Assembly: GCA_029259715.1 (NCBI GenBank)
Contig: JAJDEP010000014.1
Coordinates: 124,001-188,000 of the forward strand
DNA from: Planctomycetota bacterium
Lineage (GTDB): Bacteria; Planctomycetota; B15-G4
DNA: 64,000 bases
Reading direction: 5' to 3'
In this document: piece after piece, positions 40,378-52,954 of the stretch
Position numbering within the stretch: position 1 is the stretch's first letter
How the letters are laid out: every line of letters starts with the position of its first letter
Program-made: the position numbers and the translations under genes
Notes under the pieces: model-generated
The model's input: only the letters and a program-made list of their open reading frames with translations
Databases searched by the model: none
What the model was told of the DNA's origin: nothing

Positions 40378-40797
40378 TCAGGCGCTCCCGGCCGCGGCGC
40401 GCCGGCGGCCCACCTCCGCTTGGACGTACTCGACCAGCTCGACCAGCGTCGATCCCGGGCCGAACAGGCGCCCGACGCCCTTGGCCTGCAGCGCGTCGAT
40501 GTCGTCGGGCGGAATGATGCCCCCGCCGGTGAGCAGCACGTGATCGGCGCCGGCCGCGTCGAGCAGCTTCTTCACCTCGGGGAACAGGGTCATGTGGGCG
40601 CCCGAGAGGATCGACAACCCCACCGCGTCCACGTCCTCCTGCACCGCCATCTCGGCGATGATCTCCGGCGTCTGGTGCAGGCCGCCGTAGATGACCTCCA
40701 TCCCGGCGTCGCGCATGGCGGCGGCGACGACCTTGGCGCCGCGGTCGTGACCGTCGAGGCCCGGCTTGGCGATGAGCACGCGGATCGGCTGTTCCAT
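40378..40797 (-). CDS. icmB: Acyl-CoA mutase, B12-binding small subunit
   Basis: A 139-residue cobalamin-binding domain with the base-off/His-on motif D15-G-H17-D-R-G20, plus LSILSGAHM and TGGGIIPP around the nucleotide loop. It supplies adenosylcobalamin to the catalytic subunit encoded just upstream in the operon (40838-42508). The split into large and small chains is shared by isobutyryl-CoA mutase, 2-hydroxyisobutyryl-CoA mutase and archaeal methylmalonyl-CoA mutases. The icmB name follows the pocket residues of the large subunit. Confidence 0.88.
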   Translation of the reverse strand: MEQPIRVLIAKPGLDGHDRGAKVVAAAMRDAGMEVIYGGLHQTPEIIAEMAVQEDVDAVGLSILSGAHMTLFPEVKKLLDAAGADHVLLTGGGIIPPDDIDALQAKGVGRLFGPGSTLVELVEYVQAEVGRRRAAAGSA

Positions 40798-40837
40798 CTG
40801 TCTCCTTGGTCTGTCTGTGTCCGGCGGGTGCCGGGGC

Positions 40838-42504
<1,667 letters not shown>

Positions 42505-42508
<4 letters not shown>

Positions 42509-43503
42509 GCCTGCGTCTCCCCATGCCGCCGCTCGCGGTAGTCCGACAGTATCTCCTCTGCCAGCCCGTATGCCGACACGGAAGCGCCCGTGCCGCTCTC
42601 GAGGCCCGCTGTCCCCTGATCGAGGCGCTCGGAGAGGCCCGCCAGCTCCCACACGTCCTGGCGCAGGCGCCCGTCGACGATGCGACGGATGCGGCGGCGC
42701 AGGTTCTCGCCCCGCCGGCCCGCCAGGCGACCATCGGCCTCCCGTTCGGCCAGTGACGCGTCGATCTGGCCGGCCAGCTCGACGATCCCCGTGCCCTCCG
42801 TGGCCACGGTGGTGAGGATCGGCGGACGGTCCTGCAACGGGATGTCACGCACGTCGAGGATGTCGGTGAGTTGCTGGACCAGGCGGTCGACGCCGGGCCG
42901 GTCCGCCTTGTTCACGACGTAGATGTCCGCGACTTCCATCAGGCCGGCCTTCATGGCCTGGATCGTGTCGCCCCCGCCGGGGTGCAGCACCACGAGGGTG
43001 AGGTCGGAGCTCTTGGCGACGTCGACCTCACTCTGGCCGACGCCCACCGTCTCGACCACGACCATGTCGCGCCCGTTGAGGTCGAGCACGTCGGCGATGT
43101 CGTCGGTGGCCCGGGCCAGTCCGCCGAACACGCCGCGCGTCGCCATCGAACGGATGAACACGCCCTTGTCCAACGACAGCTCGCCCATCCTCACGCGATC
43201 GCCGAGGAGCGCGCCGCCCGTGAAGGGGCTGGTGGGATCGACGGCGACGATGCCCACCGTGCGGTCGAGTCCGCGCCAGTGCAGCGCGAGCCGCTCGACC
43301 AGCGTGGACTTGCCCGCGCCCGGCGGGCCGGTGATGCCCAGGCGCCGCGCCCGGCCGAGGTCGGCGTGGAACGCATCGTAGGCCACGGCGAAGCGCGGGT
43401 CGCCCCGCTCGGCCCAGGTCATCATGCGCGCGCAGGCGACCTCTTCCCCCGCCTTGACCCGGGCGACCAGCTCGGCCTCCTTCGTCTTGTCGAGGGCGGT
43501 CAC
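42505..43503 (-). CDS. meaB: MeaB/ArgK-type G-protein chaperone of the B12 mutase
   Basis: A 332-residue GTPase with P-loop [11 protein letters not shown], switch region [28 protein letters not shown] and NKAD specificity motif, the standard MeaB order. MeaB proteins load adenosylcobalamin into acyl-CoA mutases and protect them from inactivation; this one sits directly before and overlaps the mutase gene. The start is a GTG at 43503 ([10 protein letters not shown] follows), 11 bases after the dehydrogenase stop. An alternative upstream open frame lies within the dehydrogenase gene and is not used. Confidence 0.92.
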
Positions 43504-43514
43504 GGGCGTCTCGC

Positions 43515-44641
43515 TCAGCGACCGAACAGGTTGCGGGCGATGACGATGCGCTGGACCTCGGTGGTGCCCTCGTAGATCTCGGTGATGCGCGCGTCGCGGA
43601 AGTAACGCGCCACCGGGAACTCCGTCGTGTATCCGGCGCCGCCGTGGATCTGCACCGCCTCGTTGGCGGAGCGGTTGCTCAAGCGCGAGGCCACCAGCTT
43701 GGCCTGGGCCGCCTCCAGCGTGTGCGGGCGCCCCTGGTCGCGCAGGCTCGCCGCCCGCCAGGTCAGCAAGCGCGCCGCCGCCAGGTCGGCCGACATGTCG
43801 GCCACCTTCCACTGGATGGCCTGGAATGCGGCCAGGGGCCGTCCGAATTGTTCGCGCTCGGTGGCGTAGCGGAGAGACGCGTCGAGGCAGGCCTGGGTGA
43901 TGCCCAGCGACTGGCCGGCGATGCCGATGCGCCCGCCGTCGAGGGTGTCGAAGGCCACGGCCAGCCCCTTGCCGACCTCACCCAGCACGTTGTCACCCGG
44001 GACCCGCACGTTGTCGAAGATGATCTCGACCGTGCTGCTCGAACGGATGCCGAGCTTCTCCTCGACCTTGCCCACCGAGAAACCTTCGCTCGCCGTCTCG
44101 ACCAGGAAGGCCGTCACGCCCTCCTCCGCCCGGGCGAACACGATGATCAGGTCGGCCTCGTTGCCCGAGGTGATCCACAGCTTGGCGCCCTGCAGCAGCC
44201 AGTCGTCGCCGTCGCGCACGGCCTTGCAGCGCAGCGACGCGGCGTCACTGCCGGCATCGGCCTCGCTCAGGGCGTAGGCGCCGAGCATCTCGCCGGACGC
44301 GAGTCTCGGCAGGTAGGCGGCCTTCTGCCCATCGGTGCCGTGGCGCGCGATGGGGCTGCACACCAGGCTGTTGTGCACGCTGATGGTGACACCGAACGAG
44401 GCGCAGGCCCGGCTCAGCTCCTCCACGATGATGGCGCTGCCGAGGGTGCCGACGGCCATGCCGCCGAACTCCTCCGGCACCAGGACGCCGCACAGCCCGA
44501 GCTCGGCCGCCTGGTTGAACTCGTCGCGGGGGAAGCGGTGTTCGCGGTCGCGGTCGGCCGCCGTGGGCTCGACCACCTTGGTGGCGAATTCCCGCGCCGT
44601 GTCCCGCACCAACGCGAGGTCTTCGGAGAGGTCGAGGTCCA

Positions 44642-44642
<1 letters not shown>
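43515..44642 (-). CDS. Acyl-CoA dehydrogenase 2 (short-chain type)
   Basis: A 375-residue acyl-CoA dehydrogenase with ALSEADAGSDAAS, LWITSGNEAD, REQFGRPLAAFQ and QIHGGAGYTTEFPV. The C-terminal IYEGTTEVQR carries the glutamate base in the position used by butyryl-CoA (short-chain) dehydrogenases. It would turn butyryl-CoA, the product of the neighbouring mutase, into crotonyl-CoA. Its ATG shares one base with the stop of the 3-hydroxyacyl-CoA dehydrogenase gene (TGATG). Confidence 0.93.
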
Positions 44643-46677
<2,035 letters not shown>

Positions 46678-46692
46678 GGTGACTCCATCCGC

Positions 46693-46711
46693 GGGGGCGG
46701 GCGGGGGCGGG
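46693..46711 (+). repeat. Potential G-quadruplex just upstream of the thiolase operon
   Basis: GGGGGCGGGCGGGGGCGGG contains four runs of three or more G separated by single cytosines, an ideal short-loop quadruplex. It is on the plus strand, which is the template strand for the minus-strand operon, and lies 15 bases before the thiolase start codon. A CCCCC/GGGGG stem with a GCAAAA loop lies further upstream at 46774-46789. The rest of the 46678-46857 gap shows nothing clear. Confidence 0.6.
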
Positions 46712-46857
46712 CAGGACGGCGACGGGACGTGGAACCGGCCACCGGGGGAGGGGCCGACGACTTCCGTTCAGCCCCCCCGCAAAAGGGGGTCCATCCTATC
46801 GCAGGCGGGGCCTGCCGAGGAAGACGGGAAGGGGCCCGAATCCCCCCTCGGCCGGCT

Positions 46858-47409
46858 CTACTCGAGGTTGGTGTGGCGCGCGCCCAGCTCCGACTCGGTC
46901 TTCCCGAGCGCTGCCAGCAGCTCCACCACCATCAGATCGAGGTAGGCGAGCAGTGAGGCCTCGAACAAGGTCCCCAACGGGTAGCCCTTGCCGCCCGAGG
47001 GCACGGCCAGCTCGATGGTCACGTCGCTGACCGCGAGGATCTCCGCGCGGGCCGGTGCGCGGGTCACGGCCAGGACCTCGGCGTCGCCACTGCGGGCGGT
47101 CTCCATGAGGGACAGCACCGTGGGCGTGGTGCCGCTGCCCGTGCAGGCCACCAGGGCGTCGCCGCGGCCCAGGCGGGGGACGGTGGAGTCGTCGAGGGCC
47201 CAGGCCCGCAGGCCCAGCTGGCCCAGACGCCGGGCGAAGGCCGAGGCCATCATCCCCGAGCGGCCGCGGCCGGCGAGGACGATCTGCTCCGAGCGGGCCA
47301 GGATCTCGACGAAGCGGCGGCGCCGCTCGTCGGGCACGGCGCAGACCGCTTCGTGGACGGCGGTGGTGTAGCGCGCGACGTCCTCGTCGCGATTCAGAGC
47401 AGCTTCCAC
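46858..47409 (-). CDS. SIS-domain sugar-phosphate isomerase (6-phospho-3-hexuloisomerase-like)
   Basis: A 183-residue single-SIS-domain protein. The phosphosugar loop is GRGRSGMMASAFARRL, followed by CTGSGTTPTVLSLME and a C-terminal FEASLLAYLDLMVVEL helix typical of the hexuloisomerase (HxlB/PHI) group. PHI enzymes act with hexulose-phosphate synthase on formaldehyde or ribulose phosphate, but no synthase gene is adjacent. The likely start is a GTG at 47409, overlapping the end of the pyrK-like gene by 16 bases. Substrate assignment is by family only. Confidence 0.75.
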   Translation of the reverse strand: MEAALNRDEDVARYTTAVHEAVCAVPDERRRRFVEILARSEQIVLAGRGRSGMMASAFARRLGQLGLRAWALDDSTVPRLGRGDALVACTGSGTTPTVLSLMETARSGDAEVLAVTRAPARAEILAVSDVTIELAVPSGGKGYPLGTLFEASLLAYLDLMVVELLAALGKTESELGARHTNLE

Positions 47410-48254
47410 CAAAGTCGCTCCTCGTCGAAGACCGTGCCTTCGCGGCAGGCCAGCTCGTAGGTGTAGCCCTCGGGCTTGGACGGGTCGCCCACGGCCACGG
47501 CGCAGCCGTTGCACACCGCGTAGCCGCAGCCCATGTAGGTCTCGAGGGAGGCCCGGCAGGGCACGTCGGCCGCGCGGCAGACCTTGCCCACGGCTTCCAT
47601 CATGGCCTCGGGGCCGCAGGTGAGCACCATGCCCACGGGCTCGCCCCGCTCGGCATGGGCCGACAGGACCTGGGCCAGCGCGGCGTCGACGCGGCCCGTG
47701 AAGCCAATGCTCCCGTCGTCGGTACAAAGCTCGGTGGCGCCGGCCGCCGCCGTGAGGCGCTCGCCCAGGCTCAGCCGCTCGGCGGTGCGGGCGCCGAAGA
47801 CGGCCGTCGTCGAGCCGGCCCGGCTCTCCCCCTCGCGTCCCCATTGCTCGAGCAGGAACACGAACGGCGCCACGCCGTAACCGCCGGCCACGCAGACCGT
47901 CGGTCCGGCCGGCAGGTCCTGCTCCATGGCGCCCCCGAGCGGGCCGACTACGTTCAGCGGCTCGCCCACACCCAACGCGCAGAGCATGCCGCTGCCCTTG
48001 CCGATGGGCATGATCAGGAATTCGACATGATGGCCGCCATCGACTTCACGGCTGCCCAGCAGGCTGAAGGGGCGGGGCAGCAGCGGAAAGTCGGGGCGAT
48101 CGAGGCTGAGCATGGCGAACTGTCCCGCCCGCGCTCCCGGCCACTCGCCCTCCACCCGCGCCTCGATGCAATGGCACCCGCCGCTCACGGGCGTGTTCGC
48201 CACGACGTGGGCGATGCGGCTGACACAAGTGCGGGAATCGGCGGCGGTGGCGTT
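47394..48254 (-). CDS. pyrK: PyrK-like FAD/[2Fe-2S] electron-transfer subunit of dihydroorotate dehydrogenase
   Basis: A 286-residue ferredoxin-reductase-family protein with an FAD domain (LLPRPFSLLG), an NAD domain (CVAGGYGVAPFVFLLEQ) and the C-terminal PyrK-type [2Fe-2S] motif MGCGYAVCNGC with a fourth cysteine about 18 residues later. PyrK pairs with PyrD to use NAD+ as electron acceptor. No pyrD is next to it here, so it may serve another flavoprotein. The start chosen is the ATG at 48254; the open frame runs on upstream. It is divergent from the Nudix gene across 129 bases. Confidence 0.85.
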   Translation of the reverse strand, partial: NATAADSRTCVSRIAHVVANTPVSGGCHCIEARVEGEWPGARAGQFAMLSLDRPDFPLLPRPFSLLGSREVDGGHHVEFLIMPIGKGSGMLCALGVGEPLNVVGPLGGAMEQDLPAGPTVCVAGGYGVAPFVFLLEQWGREGESRAGSTTAVFGARTAERLSLGERLTAAAGATELCTDDGSIGFTGRVDAALAQVLSAHAERGEPVGMVLTCGPEAMMEAVGKVCRAADVPCRASLETYMGCGYAVCNGCAVAVGDPSKPEGYTYELACREGTVFDEERLWWKLL

Positions 48255-48383
48255 CATGACGGCACGGATCCTATCATTCGCGCCCGCGGCGCCGACGGCC
48301 ATCGCACCCACCCCGCCGCGATTCCACCCGGCCACAACCCCTCCCCGAATCCTCCCCCAACGGCATCGAGACGGCGTGCCCTG

Positions 48384-48806
48384 ATGACGGTGATGGCCAG
48401 CGGAGTCCTGCTCTACCGACAGGCCCCTGACGGGCCGCGCCTGCTCGTGTTGCGTAATCGCGGCGGGGGCCACTGGGGCTTCGCCAAGGGACGCCGTGAT
48501 CCCGACGATCGCCACGAGGTCGCGTGCGCCCTGCGCGAGGTGGAGGAGGAGACGGGCTACGCCCACCTGGGGCTGCGGGAGGACTTCCGCGCCGAGCTGA
48601 CCTACCTGGTGCGCGACGACGACGGCCCCGACTACCCCAAGTGCGTGACCTATTTCCTGGCGGCGGCGCCGGAGGACGAGCCGCAGCTGTCGGCCGAACA
48701 CGAGGACTACCGCTGGGCCACGCCGCGGGAGGCGCGCACGTTGCTGGGCTTCGGGCAGCTGCAGGACCTGGCGGAACGGGCCTTCGCGGCCCTCGACGAC
48801 GCTTGA
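48384..48806 (+). CDS. Nudix hydrolase (bis(5'-nucleosyl)-tetraphosphatase-like)
   Basis: A 140-residue Nudix protein with ASGVLLYR at the start and the WGFAKGRRDPDD...REVEEETG Nudix region. The catalytic core REVEEETG is intact. The spacing from the glycine to REVEEETG is one residue longer than the standard box, and the intermediate glutamate is replaced, so metal binding may differ. The KG before the box is typical of Ap4A hydrolases. The membrane protein gene starts 10 bases downstream. Confidence 0.82.
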   Translation: MTVMASGVLLYRQAPDGPRLLVLRNRGGGHWGFAKGRRDPDDRHEVACALREVEEETGYAHLGLREDFRAELTYLVRDDDGPDYPKCVTYFLAAAPEDEPQLSAEHEDYRWATPREARTLLGFGQLQDLAERAFAALDDA

Positions 48807-48816
48807 GCCGCGCCCC

Positions 48817-50262
48817 GTGATCTTCTCGCTGCACGGCGTCTTCCTGACGTACCTGCTGCTGCTGGTGCTCTGGAATCGACTGTGCTCGCGCCTCACCGAT
48901 CACGGCGAGCGACCGGTCCGTCGGGCGTTGGAGGCCCGCGTGCTGGTGCCGTTGCAGGTCGTGCTCACCGTGGCCCTGGTGCGCGACCGCCTGGCGCCCG
49001 GCGACCTGCCGTGGCTGGGACTCCCCGCCGTGGCCCTGGCCTTCCCGCTCGCGTTCGCCCTCGGTCTGGCGCAGAACGTCTCGGCGATCCTGGCGCGGGG
49101 CGCGCGGCTCTCCGACATCCCCGTGGTCATCTACAACGTCGGCATCGGCGCCTGCGTGACCTACTCGGCCTGGACGCTGCTGAACGGCGGGCCGGGCGCG
49201 GGCGAGGCCCCCCTGCTCTACGACTACGGCGTGGTCACCCGCCTCATCGGCAGCTACCTGGCCCTGCTCGGGCCGCCCACCTGGATGCTGCCCCTCTGTG
49301 TCCGGCGGACCGAGCCCCAGACCTTCAGCGCCCTGCTGGGCGGGCTGGTGTTCCCGGCGGTGGGCGCCTTCGCGGTGATGGTGCTGGTGGCCTTCCATGG
49401 GCAGTCGCAGGCGGTGGTCAACAGCTTCGGCTTCGAGACGGGGCTGGCACGGCTGCCGGCGGACCTCCGCGTCGGCATCGTCTTCCGCCCCGACGTCCCG
49501 GCCTTCACGCCGGAGGGCAACGATGCCGCCCCGCCCCCCGGCGACCTGTCGGTCTGGACGCTCCCCGCCGATCACTCCGGCGCCGGCCTGCCCCGCGACG
49601 GGCGCCCGCTGGTCGTGTTGTTGCGCTTCCCCGACCGCTGGGCCTGGCGCAAACCGCCCCCCGATGTGGTCCTGGCCCGCTTCGAACAGGCCGCCGTGCG
49701 TCTGGCCGAGGCCCTGCGCCCCGAGGTGCTGCTGCCCTTCCCCGAGCCCGACGGTGAGGCCACGCTGGCCTTCCCGGCCGCCATGGACCCCGACGCCTGG
49801 GCGGCCGTGTTCGAGCGCACCCGCGCCGCGGTCGCGGCAGTGAGCCCCGAGACCCGCATCGCCGTGCGCTTCGCCGGGGTGGGCCCGCGTTCGCGCACCC
49901 TCTACGAGCGGCTCGCGCCCCACGCGGACATCGCCGGCCCGCGCCTGCACCCCGACTCCGAGCACGGTGCGGCCGCCGCCGATCGCATCCTCGCGACCTG
50001 GGACACCTGGCGCGCAGGCCCGGGCCACGACCCCGACCTGTGGATCCTCGCCACCGGCTGCTCGGCCCTCGCCTACGGCGAGTTCGCCCAGGCGCGGTTC
50101 GTGCAGGGCTGCCTCGCCCGCGCCGTCGTGCACCGCCACATCGATGCGGTCATCGTGGAGGGCTGGCGCGACCTCGGCCACAGCCTCGGCATGCTGCGCC
50201 CCAGCGGGCGGCCGCGTCAGGCCGGGCTGGTGCTGCAGCGCCTGCTCGCCGACCGCCCGTAG
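48817..50262 (+). CDS. Unknown membrane protein with large C-terminal soluble domain
   Basis: A 481-residue protein I do not recognise. The N-terminal 205 residues contain about six hydrophobic segments. The C-terminal 275 residues form an alpha/beta domain with alternating strands and helices (VGIVFRPDVP, PLVVLLRF, VLLPFPEP, IAVRFAGVG, LWILATGCS, AVIVEGW), similar in rhythm to a TIM-barrel glycoside hydrolase but without recognisable catalytic residues. The start is a GTG at 48817, close behind the Nudix gene. The pattern suggests a membrane-attached enzyme acting on a sugar or cell-wall substrate, but that is only a guess. Confidence 0.6.
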   Translation: MIFSLHGVFLTYLLLLVLWNRLCSRLTDHGERPVRRALEARVLVPLQVVLTVALVRDRLAPGDLPWLGLPAVALAFPLAFALGLAQNVSAILARGARLSDIPVVIYNVGIGACVTYSAWTLLNGGPGAGEAPLLYDYGVVTRLIGSYLALLGPPTWMLPLCVRRTEPQTFSALLGGLVFPAVGAFAVMVLVAFHGQSQAVVNSFGFETGLARLPADLRVGIVFRPDVPAFTPEGNDAAPPPGDLSVWTLPADHSGAGLPRDGRPLVVLLRFPDRWAWRKPPPDVVLARFEQAAVRLAEALRPEVLLPFPEPDGEATLAFPAAMDPDAWAAVFERTRAAVAAVSPETRIAVRFAGVGPRSRTLYERLAPHADIAGPRLHPDSEHGAAAADRILATWDTWRAGPGHDPDLWILATGCSALAYGEFAQARFVQGCLARAVVHRHIDAVIVEGWRDLGHSLGMLRPSGRPRQAGLVLQRLLADRP

Positions 50263-50410
50263 GCGCCACCCCCTGCGGCGCCGCCCGGCCTGCGACGCCC
50301 AGCCTGCGACGCGGGGCCTCGCCGCCGGGAATCGCTACGATGCCGCGCCGCCATGCCCTTGGCGTCCGGGCCCTCACCGACGGGCCCCCACCGACTGGTC
50401 GCCTGCGCCC

Positions 50411-52177
50411 ATGAATCGTTACGTCCGCCCCTTCGCCGAGCTGCTCGCCCCCGCCCTGGGCTGCGACATCGAGACGGCGCAGGACGGCATCGCCCCGCCG
50501 CCCAAGCCGGGCATGGGCGAGCTGGGCTTCGCCTGCTTCGCCCTGGCCAAGGAGCGGCGGCAGGCCCCGCCCGCCATCGCCGCGGAGGTCGCAGCGGCCG
50601 CTGCGGAGTCGCTCTCGCCGGGCGGCCCCATCGCGGCCATCAAGGCGGTGGGCCCCTACGTGAACGCGTTCCTCGACGCCCCCCAGGTCGCGGACGAGGT
50701 CGTGCGCACGGTCTTCGCCGAGGGCGAGGCCTTCGGGCGACTCGACATCGGCCGCGGCGGCGCCGTGCCGGTCGACTTCTCCTCCCCCAACATCGCCAAG
50801 CCGTTCGGCATCCACCACCTGCGCTCGACGGTCATCGGGCACGCCCTGGTGGGCCTGCTGGAGGCCTCCGGCTACCGTCCGATCGGCATCAACCACATCG
50901 GCGACTGGGGCACGCAGTTCGGGCAGCTGCTCGCCATCTGGCAGGACCAGGGTGACGAGGCGCGCCTCGCGGACGAGGGCATCGACTACCTGCTCTCGCT
51001 CTACGTCGAGTTCAACCGACGCAAGGCCGAGCAACCCGAGCTGCAGGACCGCGCCCGCGCCTGCTTCAAGTCGCTGGAGGACGGCGAGGCCGAGTCCCGC
51101 CGCCTGTGGAAGCTGTTCCGGGACGTGTCGCTGGCCGAGTTCGAACGGGTCTACGGCCTGCTGGGCATCCGCTTCGACGACGTCCGCGGCGAGAGCTTCT
51201 ACGAGGACCTGATGGCGCCGGTGCTCGCCGAGCTGCAGGCCGGCGGCCTGCTGACGGAGTCCGAGGAGGCCACCGTGGTCGACCTCGAGGAGTGGGACCT
51301 GGGCGTGGCCCTGGTGCGCAAGCGGGACGGCAGCACGCTCTACATCACCCGGGACCTGGCCGCCGCCGACTACCGCCGCACGACCTACGACTTCACCCGC
51401 TCGCTGTACGTGGTGGGCGGCGCCCAGTCGCTGCACTTCAAGCAGATGAAGCAGATCCTGTCCCTGCTCGGGCGCGACTGGGCCGACCAGATCGAGCACG
51501 TCCCCTTCGGGCTGATGCGCTTCAGCGACCGCAAGATGTCCACCCGCTCGGGGGACATCATCCTGCTGGAGGCGGTGCTCGAGCAGGCCGTGGCCCTGGC
51601 CCGCGAGACCATCCTCTCCGGCGCCTCCGACAAGGGCCGGCCGCCTCCCGACGGCCTCGACGACCTGGCGCGCCAGATCGGGGTGGGCGCCGTGGTCTTC
51701 AACGACCTGAAGCACCGGCGGGCCCGCGACGTGGTCTTCGACTGGGACGAGGTGCTCTCCTTCGAGGGCTCCACCGGCCCCTACCTGCAGTACACGGCGG
51801 CCCGGATCGCCTCCATGTCCGACAAGTTCCGTGACCGCTTCGGCTGGGTTCCCGGAGAGCAGCCGGCCGGCCAGGGTGACGACGCCACCGACCTCGCCCG
51901 GCTCGACCGCCCCGAGGAGCTGGCGCTGTGCCTCGCGCTCGACGGCCTGCCCGCGTCCCTCGAGCGCGCCGTGCGGCTGTGCGAGCCCTCGCTGGTGGCC
52001 GACCGCCTGCTCGACATCGCCGCGCGCTTCAGCACGCTCTACGCCCAGCGCGACTGGAAGGTCATCTCCGACGATGCAGCCACCTCCGGTGCCCGTATGA
52101 TGCTGGCCCTCGCGACGCGCCGCGCCCTGGTGAACGGCCTCGGTTGGCTCGGCATCGAAGTCCCCGCCCGCATGTGA
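50411..52177 (+). CDS. argS: Arginyl-tRNA synthetase with altered class I signatures
   Basis: A 588-residue ArgRS that charges tRNA-Arg. SSPNIAKPF is followed by GIHHLRST, where most ArgRS have H-x-G-H (HVGHLRS), so the first histidine is Gly and the motif's glycine is His. The second signature reads MSTRSG in place of MSTRKG. The GDWGTQFG block, the N-terminal tRNA D-loop-binding domain and the C-terminal anticodon-binding domain (from about 460) are all present at normal length, so the protein is probably functional. It is followed 11 bases later by apt. No second argS is visible in the window. Confidence 0.94.
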   Translation: MNRYVRPFAELLAPALGCDIETAQDGIAPPPKPGMGELGFACFALAKERRQAPPAIAAEVAAAAAESLSPGGPIAAIKAVGPYVNAFLDAPQVADEVVRTVFAEGEAFGRLDIGRGGAVPVDFSSPNIAKPFGIHHLRSTVIGHALVGLLEASGYRPIGINHIGDWGTQFGQLLAIWQDQGDEARLADEGIDYLLSLYVEFNRRKAEQPELQDRARACFKSLEDGEAESRRLWKLFRDVSLAEFERVYGLLGIRFDDVRGESFYEDLMAPVLAELQAGGLLTESEEATVVDLEEWDLGVALVRKRDGSTLYITRDLAAADYRRTTYDFTRSLYVVGGAQSLHFKQMKQILSLLGRDWADQIEHVPFGLMRFSDRKMSTRSGDIILLEAVLEQAVALARETILSGASDKGRPPPDGLDDLARQIGVGAVVFNDLKHRRARDVVFDWDEVLSFEGSTGPYLQYTAARIASMSDKFRDRFGWVPGEQPAGQGDDATDLARLDRPEELALCLALDGLPASLERAVRLCEPSLVADRLLDIAARFSTLYAQRDWKVISDDAATSGARMMLALATRRALVNGLGWLGIEVPARM

Positions 52178-52188
52178 AGGCTCCCACC

Positions 52189-52716
52189 ATGTCCGATCCC
52201 TACGACCTCGCCCGGCACATCCGCGACATCCCCGACTTCCCCAAGCCGGGCATCGTGTTCAAGGACATCACGCCCATGCTGGGCGACGCAGCGGCCCTGG
52301 GCGCCTGCCTCGACGCGCTCGTCGACGCGACCAAGGACCTCTCGTTCGACGCCATCGTCGGCATCGAATCGCGTGGCTTCATCTTCGGTGCGGCCCTGGC
52401 CGACCGGCTCGACCGCGGCTTCATTCCCGTGCGCAAGCCGGGCAAGTTGCCCGCCAACACCGTCAGCCAGGAGTATTCGCTCGAGTACGGCACCGACACC
52501 ATCGAGATGCACGCCGATGCGGTCGCCAAGGGGCAACGCGTCCTGGTCGTCGACGACCTGATCGCCACCGGCGGCACGGCCGCAGCCACCTGTGACCTGA
52601 TCGAGAAGGTCGGTGGCGAGGTCGCTGCCCTCTGTTTCGTCATCTCTCTCGACTTCATTCCGTGGCGGGACAAGGTGGGCGACCGCGAGGCGCGGGCGGT
52701 GCTGCGCTACGCGTAG
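52189..52716 (+). CDS. apt: Adenine phosphoribosyltransferase
   Basis: A 175-residue purine-salvage enzyme that makes AMP from adenine and PRPP. The N-terminal FPKPGIVFKDITPML and AIVGIESRGFIFGAALA blocks and the PRPP loop VVDDLIATGGTAAAT are canonical. It begins 11 bases after argS and is probably cotranscribed. The length is normal for the family. Confidence 0.95.
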   Translation: MSDPYDLARHIRDIPDFPKPGIVFKDITPMLGDAAALGACLDALVDATKDLSFDAIVGIESRGFIFGAALADRLDRGFIPVRKPGKLPANTVSQEYSLEYGTDTIEMHADAVAKGQRVLVVDDLIATGGTAAATCDLIEKVGGEVAALCFVISLDFIPWRDKVGDREARAVLRYA

Positions 52717-52954
52717 GGGCCCCTGCGGGCCTTCCTCGGCCGACCGGCGTGCCTCGCGCCCCGACGGGGCTATGACCGGTGCCGTGTCGAAATCGCGCCC
52801 CGGCTCCGCTGCCGCTTGCCTCGGGACCGCTCCGGCGTATTCTTCTTCATCAGTCAGTCGATTCGGCCAATGGAACGGCATCCAACAGCCGATATGTTGA
52901 TTCACTGAGCGTTCCTCCCAGCCCCCGAAAACGCCCATTCCAGGACCCAATCGG

